A stretch of DNA of 10,309 nt from Cymbomonas tetramitiformis (taxonomy: Eukaryota; Chlorophyta; Pyramimonadophyceae; Pyramimonadales; Pyramimonadaceae). Below, one piece after another: positions 1-7,296 of this stretch. The notes under the pieces were generated by a model. The model worked only from the letters and a program-made list of their open reading frames with translations. It ran no database searches and had not been told where the DNA came from. Positions within the stretch are counted from its first letter, which is position 1. Each line of letters starts with the position of its first letter. Made by a program: the position numbers and the translations under genes. Where the stretch lies: positions 1 through 10,309 of the forward strand of contig LGRX02009845.1 of NCBI GenBank assembly GCA_001247695.2, given 5' to 3'.

Positions 1-1119
1 AAAGTGCGTAGTCATTGCGGTTTCCTCCACGTCCTCTGCTTTCATAGGAACCTGCCAAAATCCCCAAAGGGCATCCATCGTAGAGAAGACGGTAGCCCCT
101 TGTAGATCATCTAAGAGACTCTGGACATCCGGGAGGGGGTACTTGTCCTTGACTGTGATCTCATTGATCTGTCTGTAGTCAATGACTAGACGCAACTCCT
201 TGGGATTACTCGGCTTGGGGACCATCAGCACGGGGCAGCCCCACGGAGAGGCCGAGGGTCGTATGTACCCTTTGGCTAAGAGCTCATCTAGCTGTTGCCG
301 GAGTTGCCGCAACTCCTCCTGCGACAACTTGTACCCTCGCCGGGGCAAGGCGTTCCCACTCCAATCTGGCCTGAGCCGGATGCCGGACTTGAATTCCCTT
401 GACTGGACTGATTCTGGCAGCTCTGTGCAAATGACATCTGCGAACTCCTTTTCCAGGTCCCTAAGCTGCTGCCAGATTTCCGGCGACACCGTCTCGTCTA
501 TCTCGTCCTCCGGCGGTTCCGGGGAGGCCTGAGCAGTCTGTGGGGCTGGCGGCGAGGTAGTGCCTGGCGGGACGGCCGGTACCGGCGGGTCTGTGGTCTG
601 CGGAGCTGGCGGCGGGGTAGTGTCTGGCGGCACGTCTGGTGCCGAGGCTCGCGACTTCTGACTCTGAGGGCTCGGGACGGTGGGGACTTTTGGTCCCGGC
701 GGCTGCTCGGTGGAGGGGCCACTTTCAGCACCAGGCTGACCGACTGCTGCGACCTGGTCACGCCAACGCACTCGCTTACGCCGTGCTCGGGGTCGTCGCT
801 CCGCGACCAGACCCCGGCCCTGCTGGAGCGCCGCGGCTGCCTGCGCGTGCCAGGTGGGTGGCTTCCCGGCCGCGTGATCCTCTATCGCCTGTCTACGCAC
901 CGCTGGCGGAAGCAACGCAAATGCTCCGTTCGCCTCCTGCTTGCTAGCGAAAAAGCTGAGAGGGTCAGGGTGATCCCCGGCCTCGTCGACCGTACTCGCA
1001 AATCCCTGTGGCCTAATGTCCTCGACCACCGCCCCTACTCTCTGCAAATGACACGCTCCTTCCACGTCACTATAGCCGGACTCGGAACTGTCCGAGACCA
1101 ACCCTCCCGGCCCCTCAGA
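1..1119 (-). CDS. pol: Pol segment: linker and N-terminal reverse transcriptase (partial)
   Basis: This is an open frame of 373 codons directly after an in-frame amber codon and in the same frame as the protease region upstream, so it is the continuation of one Pol polyprotein. It begins with an acidic then Pro-rich linker (about 1119-520). It continues with the RT approach region and the motif SPWGCPVLMVPK near 250-215, then RLVIDYRQIN near 196-167 and KYPLP. Motif A reads FSTMDALWGF, with the catalytic Asp at 75-73. The YxDD motif C lies beyond base 1. These motifs are typical of Ty3/gypsy RT, which copies element RNA into DNA in the cytoplasmic particle. The linker holds a 60-bp duplication. 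The start is arbitrary, because translation would have to pass the amber codon or come from an undamaged parent. Confidence 0.85.
541..660 (-). repeat. Two-copy 60-bp minisatellite coding a Pro-rich linker
   Basis: Positions 541-600 and 601-660 are imperfect tandem copies, best matched over their first 30 bases (ctggcggcg/gggtagtg...ctggcgg). On the minus strand each codes for 20 residues rich in Pro, Thr and Ala between the protease and RT parts of Pol. Because 60 is a multiple of three, the duplication keeps the frame. It probably serves as a flexible spacer. Confidence 0.6.
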
Positions 1120-3762
1120 CTACTCAGCTCCGTCCGGCACCGTTGCGCTGGGACGCACGCTGACTTCACTATCCTCGGACCCGGAGGAGGGTTCTGACGC
1201 TAGGCCTGCTACAACATCGTTGGGGGAATCTTCGTCGGAGTCTCCCCCCCCCTTGTTGCAGGCCAACGCGCCAAAAGTCCCATCGGGGCCGAGGTAGACG
1301 ACGAAAGCTTGCTCCTCTCTGTTTCGGAGGGTCCGCAGGTCCCGGCGAGCTCGACGTTGGCTCAAAAGGACTCCCTGTACCAGTGCCATTGCCGTGTCCT
1401 TGGACCGACTGGGGTCCGGAGACCCCGGCGAACAGCCGGTGATGACGACCTCTTCCCTGCCCTTGGTGAACCGGACTGAACCCCAGTTCTTATAATCCAG
1501 TGTAACCGGGGAAAGGTTCGCCAGCCAAGGACCTCCCAGGATGACATCCACCTTGAGGTCGAGGGGCGTTACCCGAAGCTCAACCTGCTGGCCGTAAGAC
1601 CCCTTCGACGTCTCAGCAAGGAGCTTGGGCCTGATGCAGGAATTAGCATCATATGTGGTGCCGTCAGCCACTCGAACCCGCATGGCTTGCTCGTGGCGCA
1701 CCGGCTTGACGCCGGAGAGCTTCTGCAGTGTACTCTTTGCGATAATATTGGTGGATGCTCCCGAATCCACCAACACCTTGACTCTGACGCCCGCAATCCA
1801 GGCCCAAAACAGCAACAACGTCGGTGTGCGACTGTGCCTGTCGAAACTCCTCGGGCGCGCTCCCATCGAGGACACTGCTGCCAGGGACTCACACCAGCTC
1901 GGACTGATATCGCCGTCCTGCATTATGCAGTCCAGGCGGGTGACTGACGTTTCTGCGTCGGAGTCACAGTCCGGGAGGCAGTAAGTACATGCGTCCGCTA
2001 GCAGGCCGATGGCGACTGCTTTCTGGACTGCACTGCGCTCCGGGAAGTCTGGGGGGGACACCGCGACTTGGACCGACGCTGCAGCCAGTTTAGCCGCTAT
2101 GTGCTTTCTGACTTGCTCGTCCCGGTGCATCAGCTCATTGTCTTGCTGAAGTTCCCTATTCTCCCTTTCCAACTCCTCCTTTACGAAGGCGCGGAAGTCC
2201 GCATGGCGTTCTGTTGAGGTAGAAGCCGGGTCCCTACCCTCCAACTCGTACCTGCGCTGCAATCGAGAGGTTCGAAGCGCCTTGTCTTCAGGAGTCAGCC
2301 ATGGTCTGCGGTTCGGGCCCAAAGCCTGGCGAGCCCTGCTTCGGGTCAACCACGGCCGACTGGGCTTTGAAGTTCTCTCTGGTGGTGAGAGTTCTTCTCC
2401 CTCGGCAGGCTTGGGCTTGGCAACGCGAACGAACCGTCCGAACTCCTGATCCAAGATGGCTTTGCGTCGGCGATTGAACTCGCGCACCCTGACGAGCCGC
2501 TTCAAGCGCTTATCTAACTCTTCTCGATTCAACTGGGGCTTACTAGTCGTGGGTCCAAGCCTCTGGCTCATCCGCCTTTGACCTGCCCTCCAAAGCGCAA
2601 GGGACTTGACCGGTCGGACCTCTGACTCTTCCAGCTTTAGATACCTTTCTAGCGCCCTGATGGCGGAACGCAGGCGAGCACTTGGCTGCTGGGCCCGAAA
2701 GGCTTTCCTAACTCTGGGGGGTAAACGCTGAGCCCTGAACTTCCAGTGCCCGCGAACTCTCGCAACATCCGACCCCTGGTTCTCCAGGTGCTGTTGGTAG
2801 ACTGCCCGTGGCTCAACTGTGTGGCTCGACCGGTTTTTATCCCGGGTGTCCGCACCGCCGGTGATCCAACAGAGCAGCTCCCACGGCTCCTCGGGACGCG
2901 GAACTGAGGCGGTTGCTGGGGTTCTGGCGGACTTCCAGATGTTTGCCTGCTCTCTTTGGACGCGCTGCTCGACCCGTTCCCGCTCAGCAGGCTCTGGGCT
3001 TCCCGTGCGGGTGGCGGCTAGCATGTCTAAACCTTCCTGCTCATACTTCTCGACTCGACTCTGGCTCTTGAGGTGGCGCCTGGCGCTGCCACTAAGGTGT
3101 CTCCCACACCTCCTCCACCTATCACGCAGCACCTGCATCGCTGTGGACGCCGGCGCGGGGCTCTTTTGTCCCCCTGACCCCGCAGTGACGGGGCCCGCGC
3201 CCTTTACTGCGGGGAGGACGCCCCGGGCTGGGGAGCGTCCTCCTGGACAAAATCCAATCCGATGGCAGCCAAAGCTTCCTCCACCGACTCGTCCCCTATC
3301 AACGCCAGGGTGTCTTCCAGGAGGCACTTGGCTCACTCCTTCGGGCGCTGGCTCGCCTGCGGACAGTCGCGGGCATAATGGTCCATGCTCTTGCACAGAC
3401 GGCAGCCCTCGTACTCTGGGGAGCCGAGTCGTTGCCCTTCCTTTTTCAACATCACCATGTCGGCGACCGCACCCAAGACCAGGGGCAGGAAGGTGGGCAC
3501 TGTTCTCGCAAAAGTTCTTGTCCCCGTTCTTGTCCTCAAACAACTTTTGACGAACGGAATTGGACACCTTCATGTCGAAGTGCTCCCTCTGAAGGGTACG
3601 CACCGAGGCCAGGAACGTAGCTCCCGCTGAATTGGCAGCCGGCTGTGCTGCCGGCGGTGTGGCTGGAGTGTTCGCGTGTCTCGCGGCCTCTGAATCAAAA
3701 ATCGTGGATAATGCGCGTCGGCGATTCGCCATGCTAGCGGTGGCTCGAGTGGAAGCAACCAT
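1120..3762 (-). CDS. Gag N-terminus to retropepsin-like protease ORF (ends at UAG)
   Basis: One uninterrupted frame of 881 codons. The ATG at 3762-3760 has a good eukaryotic context (A at -3, G at +4); the frame is open further back to 3876. Residues 1 to about 75 look like an Ala/Arg-rich Gag start. The stretch at about 3537-3260 reads as low-quality protein in this frame, because the CCHC knuckle is in the +1 frame. From about 3200 to 1990 comes a long Arg/Glu-rich region with an RPWLT motif twice (about 2360-2290), a Glu/Arg coiled coil (about 2195-2100) and a small Cys cluster (about 1990-1920). The protease follows: VLVDSGAST with the active Asp-Ser-Gly-Ala at 1767-1756, and ILGGPWL at 1542 and below, as in retropepsins. 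The tail is acidic and ends at a UAG at 1122-1120, after which the same frame stays open to base 1. It is probably Gag-start plus Pol brought into one frame by damage, not a native fusion. Confidence 0.7.
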   Translation of the reverse strand: MVASTRATASMANRRRALSTIFDSEAARHANTPATPPAAQPAANSAGATFLASVRTLQREHFDMKVSNSVRQKLFEDKNGDKNFCENSAHLPAPGLGCGRRHGDVEKGRATTRLPRVRGLPSVQEHGPLCPRLSAGEPAPEGVSQVPPGRHPGVDRGRVGGGSFGCHRIGFCPGGRSPARGVLPAVKGAGPVTAGSGGQKSPAPASTAMQVLRDRWRRCGRHLSGSARRHLKSQSRVEKYEQEGLDMLAATRTGSPEPAERERVEQRVQREQANIWKSARTPATASVPRPEEPWELLCWITGGADTRDKNRSSHTVEPRAVYQQHLENQGSDVARVRGHWKFRAQRLPPRVRKAFRAQQPSARLRSAIRALERYLKLEESEVRPVKSLALWRAGQRRMSQRLGPTTSKPQLNREELDKRLKRLVRVREFNRRRKAILDQEFGRFVRVAKPKPAEGEELSPPERTSKPSRPWLTRSRARQALGPNRRPWLTPEDKALRTSRLQRRYELEGRDPASTSTERHADFRAFVKEELERENRELQQDNELMHRDEQVRKHIAAKLAAASVQVAVSPPDFPERSAVQKAVAIGLLADACTYCLPDCDSDAETSVTRLDCIMQDGDISPSWCESLAAVSSMGARPRSFDRHSRTPTLLLFWAWIAGVRVKVLVDSGASTNIIAKSTLQKLSGVKPVRHEQAMRVRVADGTTYDANSCIRPKLLAETSKGSYGQQVELRVTPLDLKVDVILGGPWLANLSPVTLDYKNWGSVRFTKGREEVVITGCSPGSPDPSRSKDTAMALVQGVLLSQRRARRDLRTLRNREEQAFVVYLGPDGTFGALACNKGGGDSDEDSPNDVVAGLASEPSSGSEDSEVSVRPSATVPDGAE
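3204..3539 (-). pseudogene. gag: Gag nucleocapsid segment with CCHC knuckle and in-frame UGA
   Basis: This frame is +1 to the Gag start at 3762. It holds one zinc knuckle, CX2CX4HX4C (CRLCKSMDHYARDC, 3404-3363), the nucleic-acid-binding motif of retroelement Gag. A UGA at 3335-3333 follows 9 codons later. The frame then reads on for 42 acidic, protein-like codons (LLEDTLALIGDESVEEAL) to a TAA at 3206-3204. Pol is in the -1 frame relative to this segment, the usual retroviral arrangement, but I see no classic slippery heptamer. The join to the Gag start falls at a run of four T (element strand, about 3525), where one extra base would explain the shift. Gag totals only about 190 codons, with no room for a usual capsid domain, so an internal deletion is likely. 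Confidence 0.7.
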
Positions 3763-4347
3763 GATGAAAAGGACTGGAGGGGCGGAGTGAGGCAATGAAA
3801 CGTGAGAGGTGTGGCAGTCGCGGGCGGCCAAGAAACGCGCGGGTCGCCGATACAGCAGCCGTGAGAGACCAAACAATTCCGGTAAGTCGTGTGGAGTAGG
3901 CGGCCGATACGCAACGGTGTAAGATCCAACCAGAAAACGTAAACCAGTCCAACGTCAGATCCCGTAAGGAAAATGTCCTCCAAGCGCTGCGGCGTGCCGT
4001 AAATCAACCCACGAAATTTAGGCCATACCCGTGACTGCCGGCGCTCTCACGCGCGGAGCGCCTCACTCCATCCCAGGCGTCCGAGCTTAGCCACCCATAG
4101 TGGCAATCCCGCAGTGGCTAAATAAAACGCAAGTGGGGCCAAACCTGGTAGATATATAGTCCGGCAGTAATATATATCTAGATAGAGAGACAAACCCTGA
4201 GTTAAGGGTTACGATATCAGAACGGTAAAAGAGAGTCCTTCATAAAAGTCGAGATAACATAAAATACCTAACGGGTGTTTCCCGTCTACTGGTGACGGTC
4301 ACCCAGCCTACTATAGGAAGTGACATGTGACAGTTTCGGGTGTCACA
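3763..4347 (-). repeat. Putative 5' LTR and untranslated leader
   Basis: No Gag-like coding is seen upstream of the ATG at 3762. In element orientation a plausible LTR start, TGTGACACCCGAAAC, begins at 4347; many plant and protist gypsy LTRs start with a similar TG-type end. TATA-like sequences lie at 4183-4171 and 4159-4151. A hairpin with TTAGCCAC/GTGGCTAA arms lies near 4124-4088. I could not place the 3' end of the LTR or a tRNA primer-binding site with confidence, and the matching 3' LTR is outside the window, so this call rests on position and end sequence only. Confidence 0.4.
4151..4183 (-). promoter_or_regulatory. TATA-like promoter elements of the putative LTR
   Basis: Two TATA-like stretches (ATATATATTA at about 4180-4171 and ACTATATATC at 4160-4151, element strand) sit about 390 bases before the Gag ATG, inside the putative LTR. 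Transcription toward Gag would start some 25-30 bases further on, near 4120. The position suits an RNA polymerase II promoter, but short AT-rich strings occur by chance. Confidence 0.3.
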
Positions 4348-4431
4348 GTGTCAAATCCAGCAGAAGCGACAAAAGCTGACCGATAAGCAACGCCTCACGA
4401 TCATCGAATGGAACGTGCTCTATTGTTATAT

Positions 4432-4834
4432 GATATATTGTTTGTTGGGATAGGATAACTAAAACCCAAAATCTGATACCCATTTCTTGTGCCTATATAC
4501 TTACCGTAAATAATAGGGTATCTCGACCGTGAATAATTTTTGAGTCACAAGGTCTTTCCGGTTGAAACTTTGCATACATATCGTTCTTGCATGGACAAAC
4601 ACAACGATATATTGTTTGTTGGGATAGGATAACTAAAACCCAAAATCTGATACCCATTTCTTGTGCCTACATACTTACCGTAAATAATAGGGTATCTCGA
4701 CCGTGAATAACTCTTGAGTCACAAGGTCTTTCCGGTTGAAACGTTGCATACATATCGTTCTTGCATGGACAAACACAACGATATATTGTTTGTTGGGATA
4801 GGATAACTAAAACCCAAAATCTGATACCCATTTC
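4432..4834 (+). repeat. 174-bp tandem repeat, 2.3 copies
   Basis: The string gatatattgtttgttgggat starts at 4432, 4606 and 4780, exactly 174 apart. The first two units differ at only about four positions. The third stops at 4834, where unrelated sequence begins. Each unit contains GATACCC and GGGTATC arms that can pair around about 34 bases. No coding is evident. The unit length is in the range of nucleosome-sized satellites. It could be a satellite fragment or the internal array of a truncated foldback element. Confidence 0.9.
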
Positions 4835-4861
4835 CGGGGGGTGTTATGGGTTGTTCCGCAA

Positions 4862-4968
4862 TATAATGATAAATTATCATTATAGGGGCCTGTAATGATA
4901 AGTATCATTATAAGCCTTATAATGATAATTATCATTACAGGCTCCTATAATGATAATTCTCATTATAA
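4862..4968. repeat. Near-perfect palindrome with 53-bp arms
   Basis: The arms 4862-4914 and 4916-4968 are reverse complements around a single C at 4915, with about two mismatches and one one-base slip. Each arm itself contains smaller palindromes of the TAATGATAATTATCATTA type, so the DNA can form a cruciform or a tree of hairpins. No gene overlaps it. It resembles a foldback element or MITE end. Confidence 0.85.
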
Positions 4969-5050
4969 GGCTTAGTAAGTCCTATAATGATATAAGCCGT
5001 ATAATGATAACTGACCGAGACCACCGCCAATATCATTATAAGGCTTACTG
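4969..5050. repeat. Satellite of the palindrome: further TAATGATA motifs
   Basis: Further TATAATGATA motifs follow the palindrome. The 15-mer TCATTATAAGGCTTA occurs at 4960-4974 and again at 5033-5047, and a near-reverse-complement (TATAAGCCGTATAATGATA) lies between them. It is probably part of the same hairpin-rich element as 4862-4968, separated by a short unique spacer (about 5011-5030). No coding is seen. Confidence 0.6.
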
Positions 5051-5082
5051 TGCTGTAAACAAATGGTTTAATGATCAGTGTA

Positions 5083-5109
5083 GGATGACATACAGTATGA
5101 CTGTCATCC
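5083..5109. repeat. Short inverted repeat GGATGACA/TGTCATCC
   Basis: The arms GGATGACA (5083-5090) and TGTCATCC (5102-5109) are perfect reverse complements with an 11-base loop, lying about 170 bases before the Gag-like ATG. It may be a binding site in the leader of the DIRS-like element or a chance hairpin. No terminal repeat partner was found. Confidence 0.4.
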
Positions 5110-5280
5110 AGAGCAGATCTGAAAACTGAGGTTTTCTAATCAGTCGGAATCCTAAGAGGCCAGCTTCGGTACTGAGAAGGCTTCTTGCCGTGTTGTGTGA
5201 TTGTGTGGACTTTCTTTGACACAGTAATTTTTCAGCGTATACATTTTCAGTAGTATATTGTATATTGATTATTTGGCAGT

Positions 5281-5946
5281 ATGGAGTGGTACACCGACGC
5301 AGTTTTGAGCCAGAGACGTACAGTATTGATGATCTGCAGCAGCAGTCGGCTTTTGCAACAGCGTTCGCAACGTATTATTAATGATGGCGTAGAGTTGACT
5401 CAGCCGCAGCATAAGCTTGTGCGTCAGATGGACAGGGCGAGTGCGCGCCTTGCTGAGCTCAGGGGACTCTCTCATGTTGCTTCTGGCGAGCGTAAGCGCC
5501 CTTGGGAGGCTGTTGTGGACCTTTCGCAGTTGCCTGGTTCAGACAGACTCGAGTTGACGCGCACTGATTCCGATTGTAAGGACAAGGGATTGCGCAAGCA
5601 GTACCTTGAGACTCAGCACCACTTTGTCGCGCACTCAACGTCTCAATCGGCTCTGGCAGACGCAAAGAAGGCACTCGAAGGTGTGGACTTACCTGAAACC
5701 GTCGCTTTGGCCCTAGAATGTTTGTCCGAAACCGCAGAGAAGGGCATAGCGCGCGCCAAGGCTCGTGCGAAAATCCTCGCCTTGGTCTCAGACAAAGGAC
5801 CAGCAGTTGGTTGGAAGATGTGTGAGAAGCTAGAACGTAAATCCTACGCAGATGATGAGGAAGAGGAAAAGCTAATGAGGAAAGCTGAGAAAGAAGTGAA
5901 AGCTGAAAAGCTTCAGGCAGTGCAAGCCGCAGCCGCCAAGGGGTGA
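5281..5946 (+). CDS. gag: DIRS-like Gag, N-terminal and coiled-coil part (ends at UGA)
   Basis: The ATG at 5281 opens a 221-codon frame. The first 60 residues are basic and Gln-rich. About residues 95-180 form Ala/Glu/Lys-rich helices. Near residue 180 comes SDKGPAVGWK, followed by acidic DDEEEEKL and a Lys/Glu/Ala coiled coil (about 195-221). This series resembles the C-terminal half of Gag-like ORF1 of DIRS-like retrotransposons, which packages element RNA. The frame ends at UGA 5944-5946, but the same frame continues to a zinc knuckle, so the true product probably ran to 6138. The gene is not near any plausible host gene. Family assignment is by remembered pattern, not alignment. Confidence 0.65.
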   Translation: MEWYTDAVLSQRRTVLMICSSSRLLQQRSQRIINDGVELTQPQHKLVRQMDRASARLAELRGLSHVASGERKRPWEAVVDLSQLPGSDRLELTRTDSDCKDKGLRKQYLETQHHFVAHSTSQSALADAKKALEGVDLPETVALALECLSETAEKGIARAKARAKILALVSDKGPAVGWKMCEKLERKSYADDEEEEKLMRKAEKEVKAEKLQAVQAAAAKG

Positions 5947-6138
5947 GCTAAGAACTTGGGCAGGGGTGCTCTCAGCGGAATTCGTCCTACTGCTCCTGGG
6001 GCACCACCACCCCATCCACCTAACCAAGCTGGACGTGGCAGCCAATTGCAATGTTGGAACTGTAATGAGTGGGGACACCACCAGAACGATTGTCCGCAGC
6101 CACGTGGCAGAGGACCTGGCAGAGGCACTGGCCGTTAG
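5947..6138 (+). pseudogene. DIRS-like Gag C-terminus with CCHC zinc knuckle
   Basis: In frame with the ORF ending at 5946, this stretch codes for a Gly/Pro/Arg-rich tail with one CCHC knuckle, CWNCNEWGHHQNDC (6052-6093), then Arg-Gly repeats and a TAG at 6136-6138. There is no ATG of its own (nearest start-like codon TTG at 5956), so it must be the end of the same Gag, split off by one UGA. RNA binding is the expected role. Either an Arg codon CGA mutated to TGA, or the UGA is read through. Confidence 0.7.
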
Positions 6139-6276
6139 CTGAATTGCTAGTTTGAATGTAACGTCACGATGGCGTAGAGAATTGCTTGGCGGAATGCCTT
6201 GCGGTTGAGGCGGAATGCCCAACCTTAACTCCTATACTGGCTTTTACTCCGTTTTCGCAGTAAGCTTAATGTCGAT

Positions 6277-6465
6277 TTACCCCCCAATAACCGCCGGTTT
6301 TGACCCCTTAGACACCCCTACGCAGGGCATTCGATAGCTTAAATTGTGCCTAACGATGTCAGGAATAATTTGGTTCTCACCACATGCACATTTGTCTGGA
6401 TATACATGTCGCAAACGCGTGCACATGATGGGACGAATGCTGCCGGGCCCGAGCAATCTTAACAC
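6277..6465 (-). pseudogene. Possible LINE ORF2 C-terminal fragment
   Basis: The minus strand reads RLRHVYPDKCACGENQIIPDIVRHN in an open frame of about 62 codons. A Cys-x-Cys-Gly-Glu run followed by a hydrophobic helix and His resembles the Cys/His module at the C-terminus of some non-LTR retrotransposon polyproteins. The final Cys is not in the usual place and no RT sequence precedes it. This is a weak call based on one short motif. Confidence 0.2.
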
Positions 6466-7275
6466 TCGCGGATAGACATAAACTCGTCTTTAACATTCAC
6501 TTGTGTCGGCAATTATCCAGGCAATCTCAACACAGCACAAGATCGTAGAGCTGCAAAATTTTTGAAATTCTGATATTCTGAGATCGAACGCTAAGCTCTT
6601 AAATGCAAGCCCAGATTTCCAACATGAAAAAGAATAAAAACAGCAGTAAAATATATTCATCAAAGATCGGTATAATAACCACAAAGTACGAATTATTGTA
6701 CAAAGCTGTGAGCAGAACTGTTTTAGCACTCTAGCACTGGCACGCGAACAGCCACCTAGTACTTGCGAAGCAAAACAATAATGAGTCCACTAGCCTGACC
6801 TACAGTCAGAGCTTACTTATATCTCAATGCTCTGTCACATTTCCCAAAACTGTAACGGGTTCTAGCCCTGAAATCTTCATCTGGCCAATGGAAAGTCATT
6901 TTTCCATGCCAGCTCTAACAATGTTACCGTTCACCACATTTTGACTGACACGTCAGTGGCAAAGTGGTCACTGTCATCTCATCTTATCACTTCATGGTCA
7001 CCCGATAATGACCATATCTTCTCTGGCAGGTCTGCACCTCTCGAGCAGCCATCTTACGCGAAGCCTGTCATACTTGTTATATCTGTCACGTGTGTCACCA
7101 GCTGGACAAACCCGGCGCGGTATCATGAGAAGCCGGCGTTTGTTACATACACATTTCAAAAGTTGAAACCTAGGCATACATGTTGTGGAAGTATTTAATG
7201 TCATGCCAGCATAGGAGTTATTAATTGGAACTCTTGGGACGAAACCCTAATTTGTAATGAACCTTACGCCTGCGG

Positions 7276-7296
7276 GCTGTTTTTCTTGTGTTTCAG
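7276..7296 (+). promoter_or_regulatory. Candidate 3' splice site before the RT block
   Basis: A pyrimidine-rich run (gctgtttttcttgtgtttcag) ends in CAG at 7294-7296, directly before the frame carrying RT homology, which has no ATG of its own. This is the classic look of a eukaryotic intron end. No matching 5' site with a clear GTAAGT/GTATGT consensus was identified after Gag. Confidence 0.4.

Larger units (their letters stand above)
1..4347 (-). mobile_element. Ty3/gypsy-like LTR retrotransposon, 5' part
   Basis: Read on the minus strand, the order is putative LTR/leader, short Gag with CCHC knuckle, basic linker, retropepsin-like protease, proline-rich linker and reverse transcriptase. That order and the RT motifs fit the Ty3/gypsy (Metaviridae) type. 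The rest of RT, RNase H, integrase and the 3' LTR would lie before base 1 and are not visible. The copy carries an opal codon in Gag, an apparent one-base frame displacement in Gag and an amber codon in Pol, so it is probably defective. The frames are otherwise long and open, suggesting modest age. Confidence 0.85.
6139..7296. other. Non-coding stretch between DIRS-like Gag and RT
   Basis: About 1.16 kb separates the Gag stop from the first RT homology. No frame gives convincing protein except a weak LINE-like fragment at 6277-6465 on the minus strand. Composition is AT-richer than the flanking coding parts, especially about 6490-6840. Short inverted repeats occur: ATGGTCA/TGACCAT (6994-7014), CTGAC/GTCAG in the 6941-6956 area, and ACAAAC-CCGGC/GCCGGCGTTTGT (about 7106-7143). 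No clear terminal repeats of an inserted element were found. It may be an intron, an insertion or a deletion scar. Confidence 0.5.

Noticed and set aside
2819..3550. 243-codon plus-strand ORF
   Set aside because: It is antisense to the Gag/Pol region with Pro/Ser-rich composition typical of a shadow of GC-rich coding, and has no recognisable motif.
3570..4007. 145-codon minus-strand ORF reaching into the leader
   Set aside because: It lies in a different frame from the Gag start and knuckle, over the putative LTR/leader, with no motif. Probably chance.
4088..4124. tRNA primer-binding site starting TGGGTGGCTAAGC
   Set aside because: The implied tRNA end would have an unusual discriminator base and no typical T-arm, and the sequence is explained by a local hairpin.
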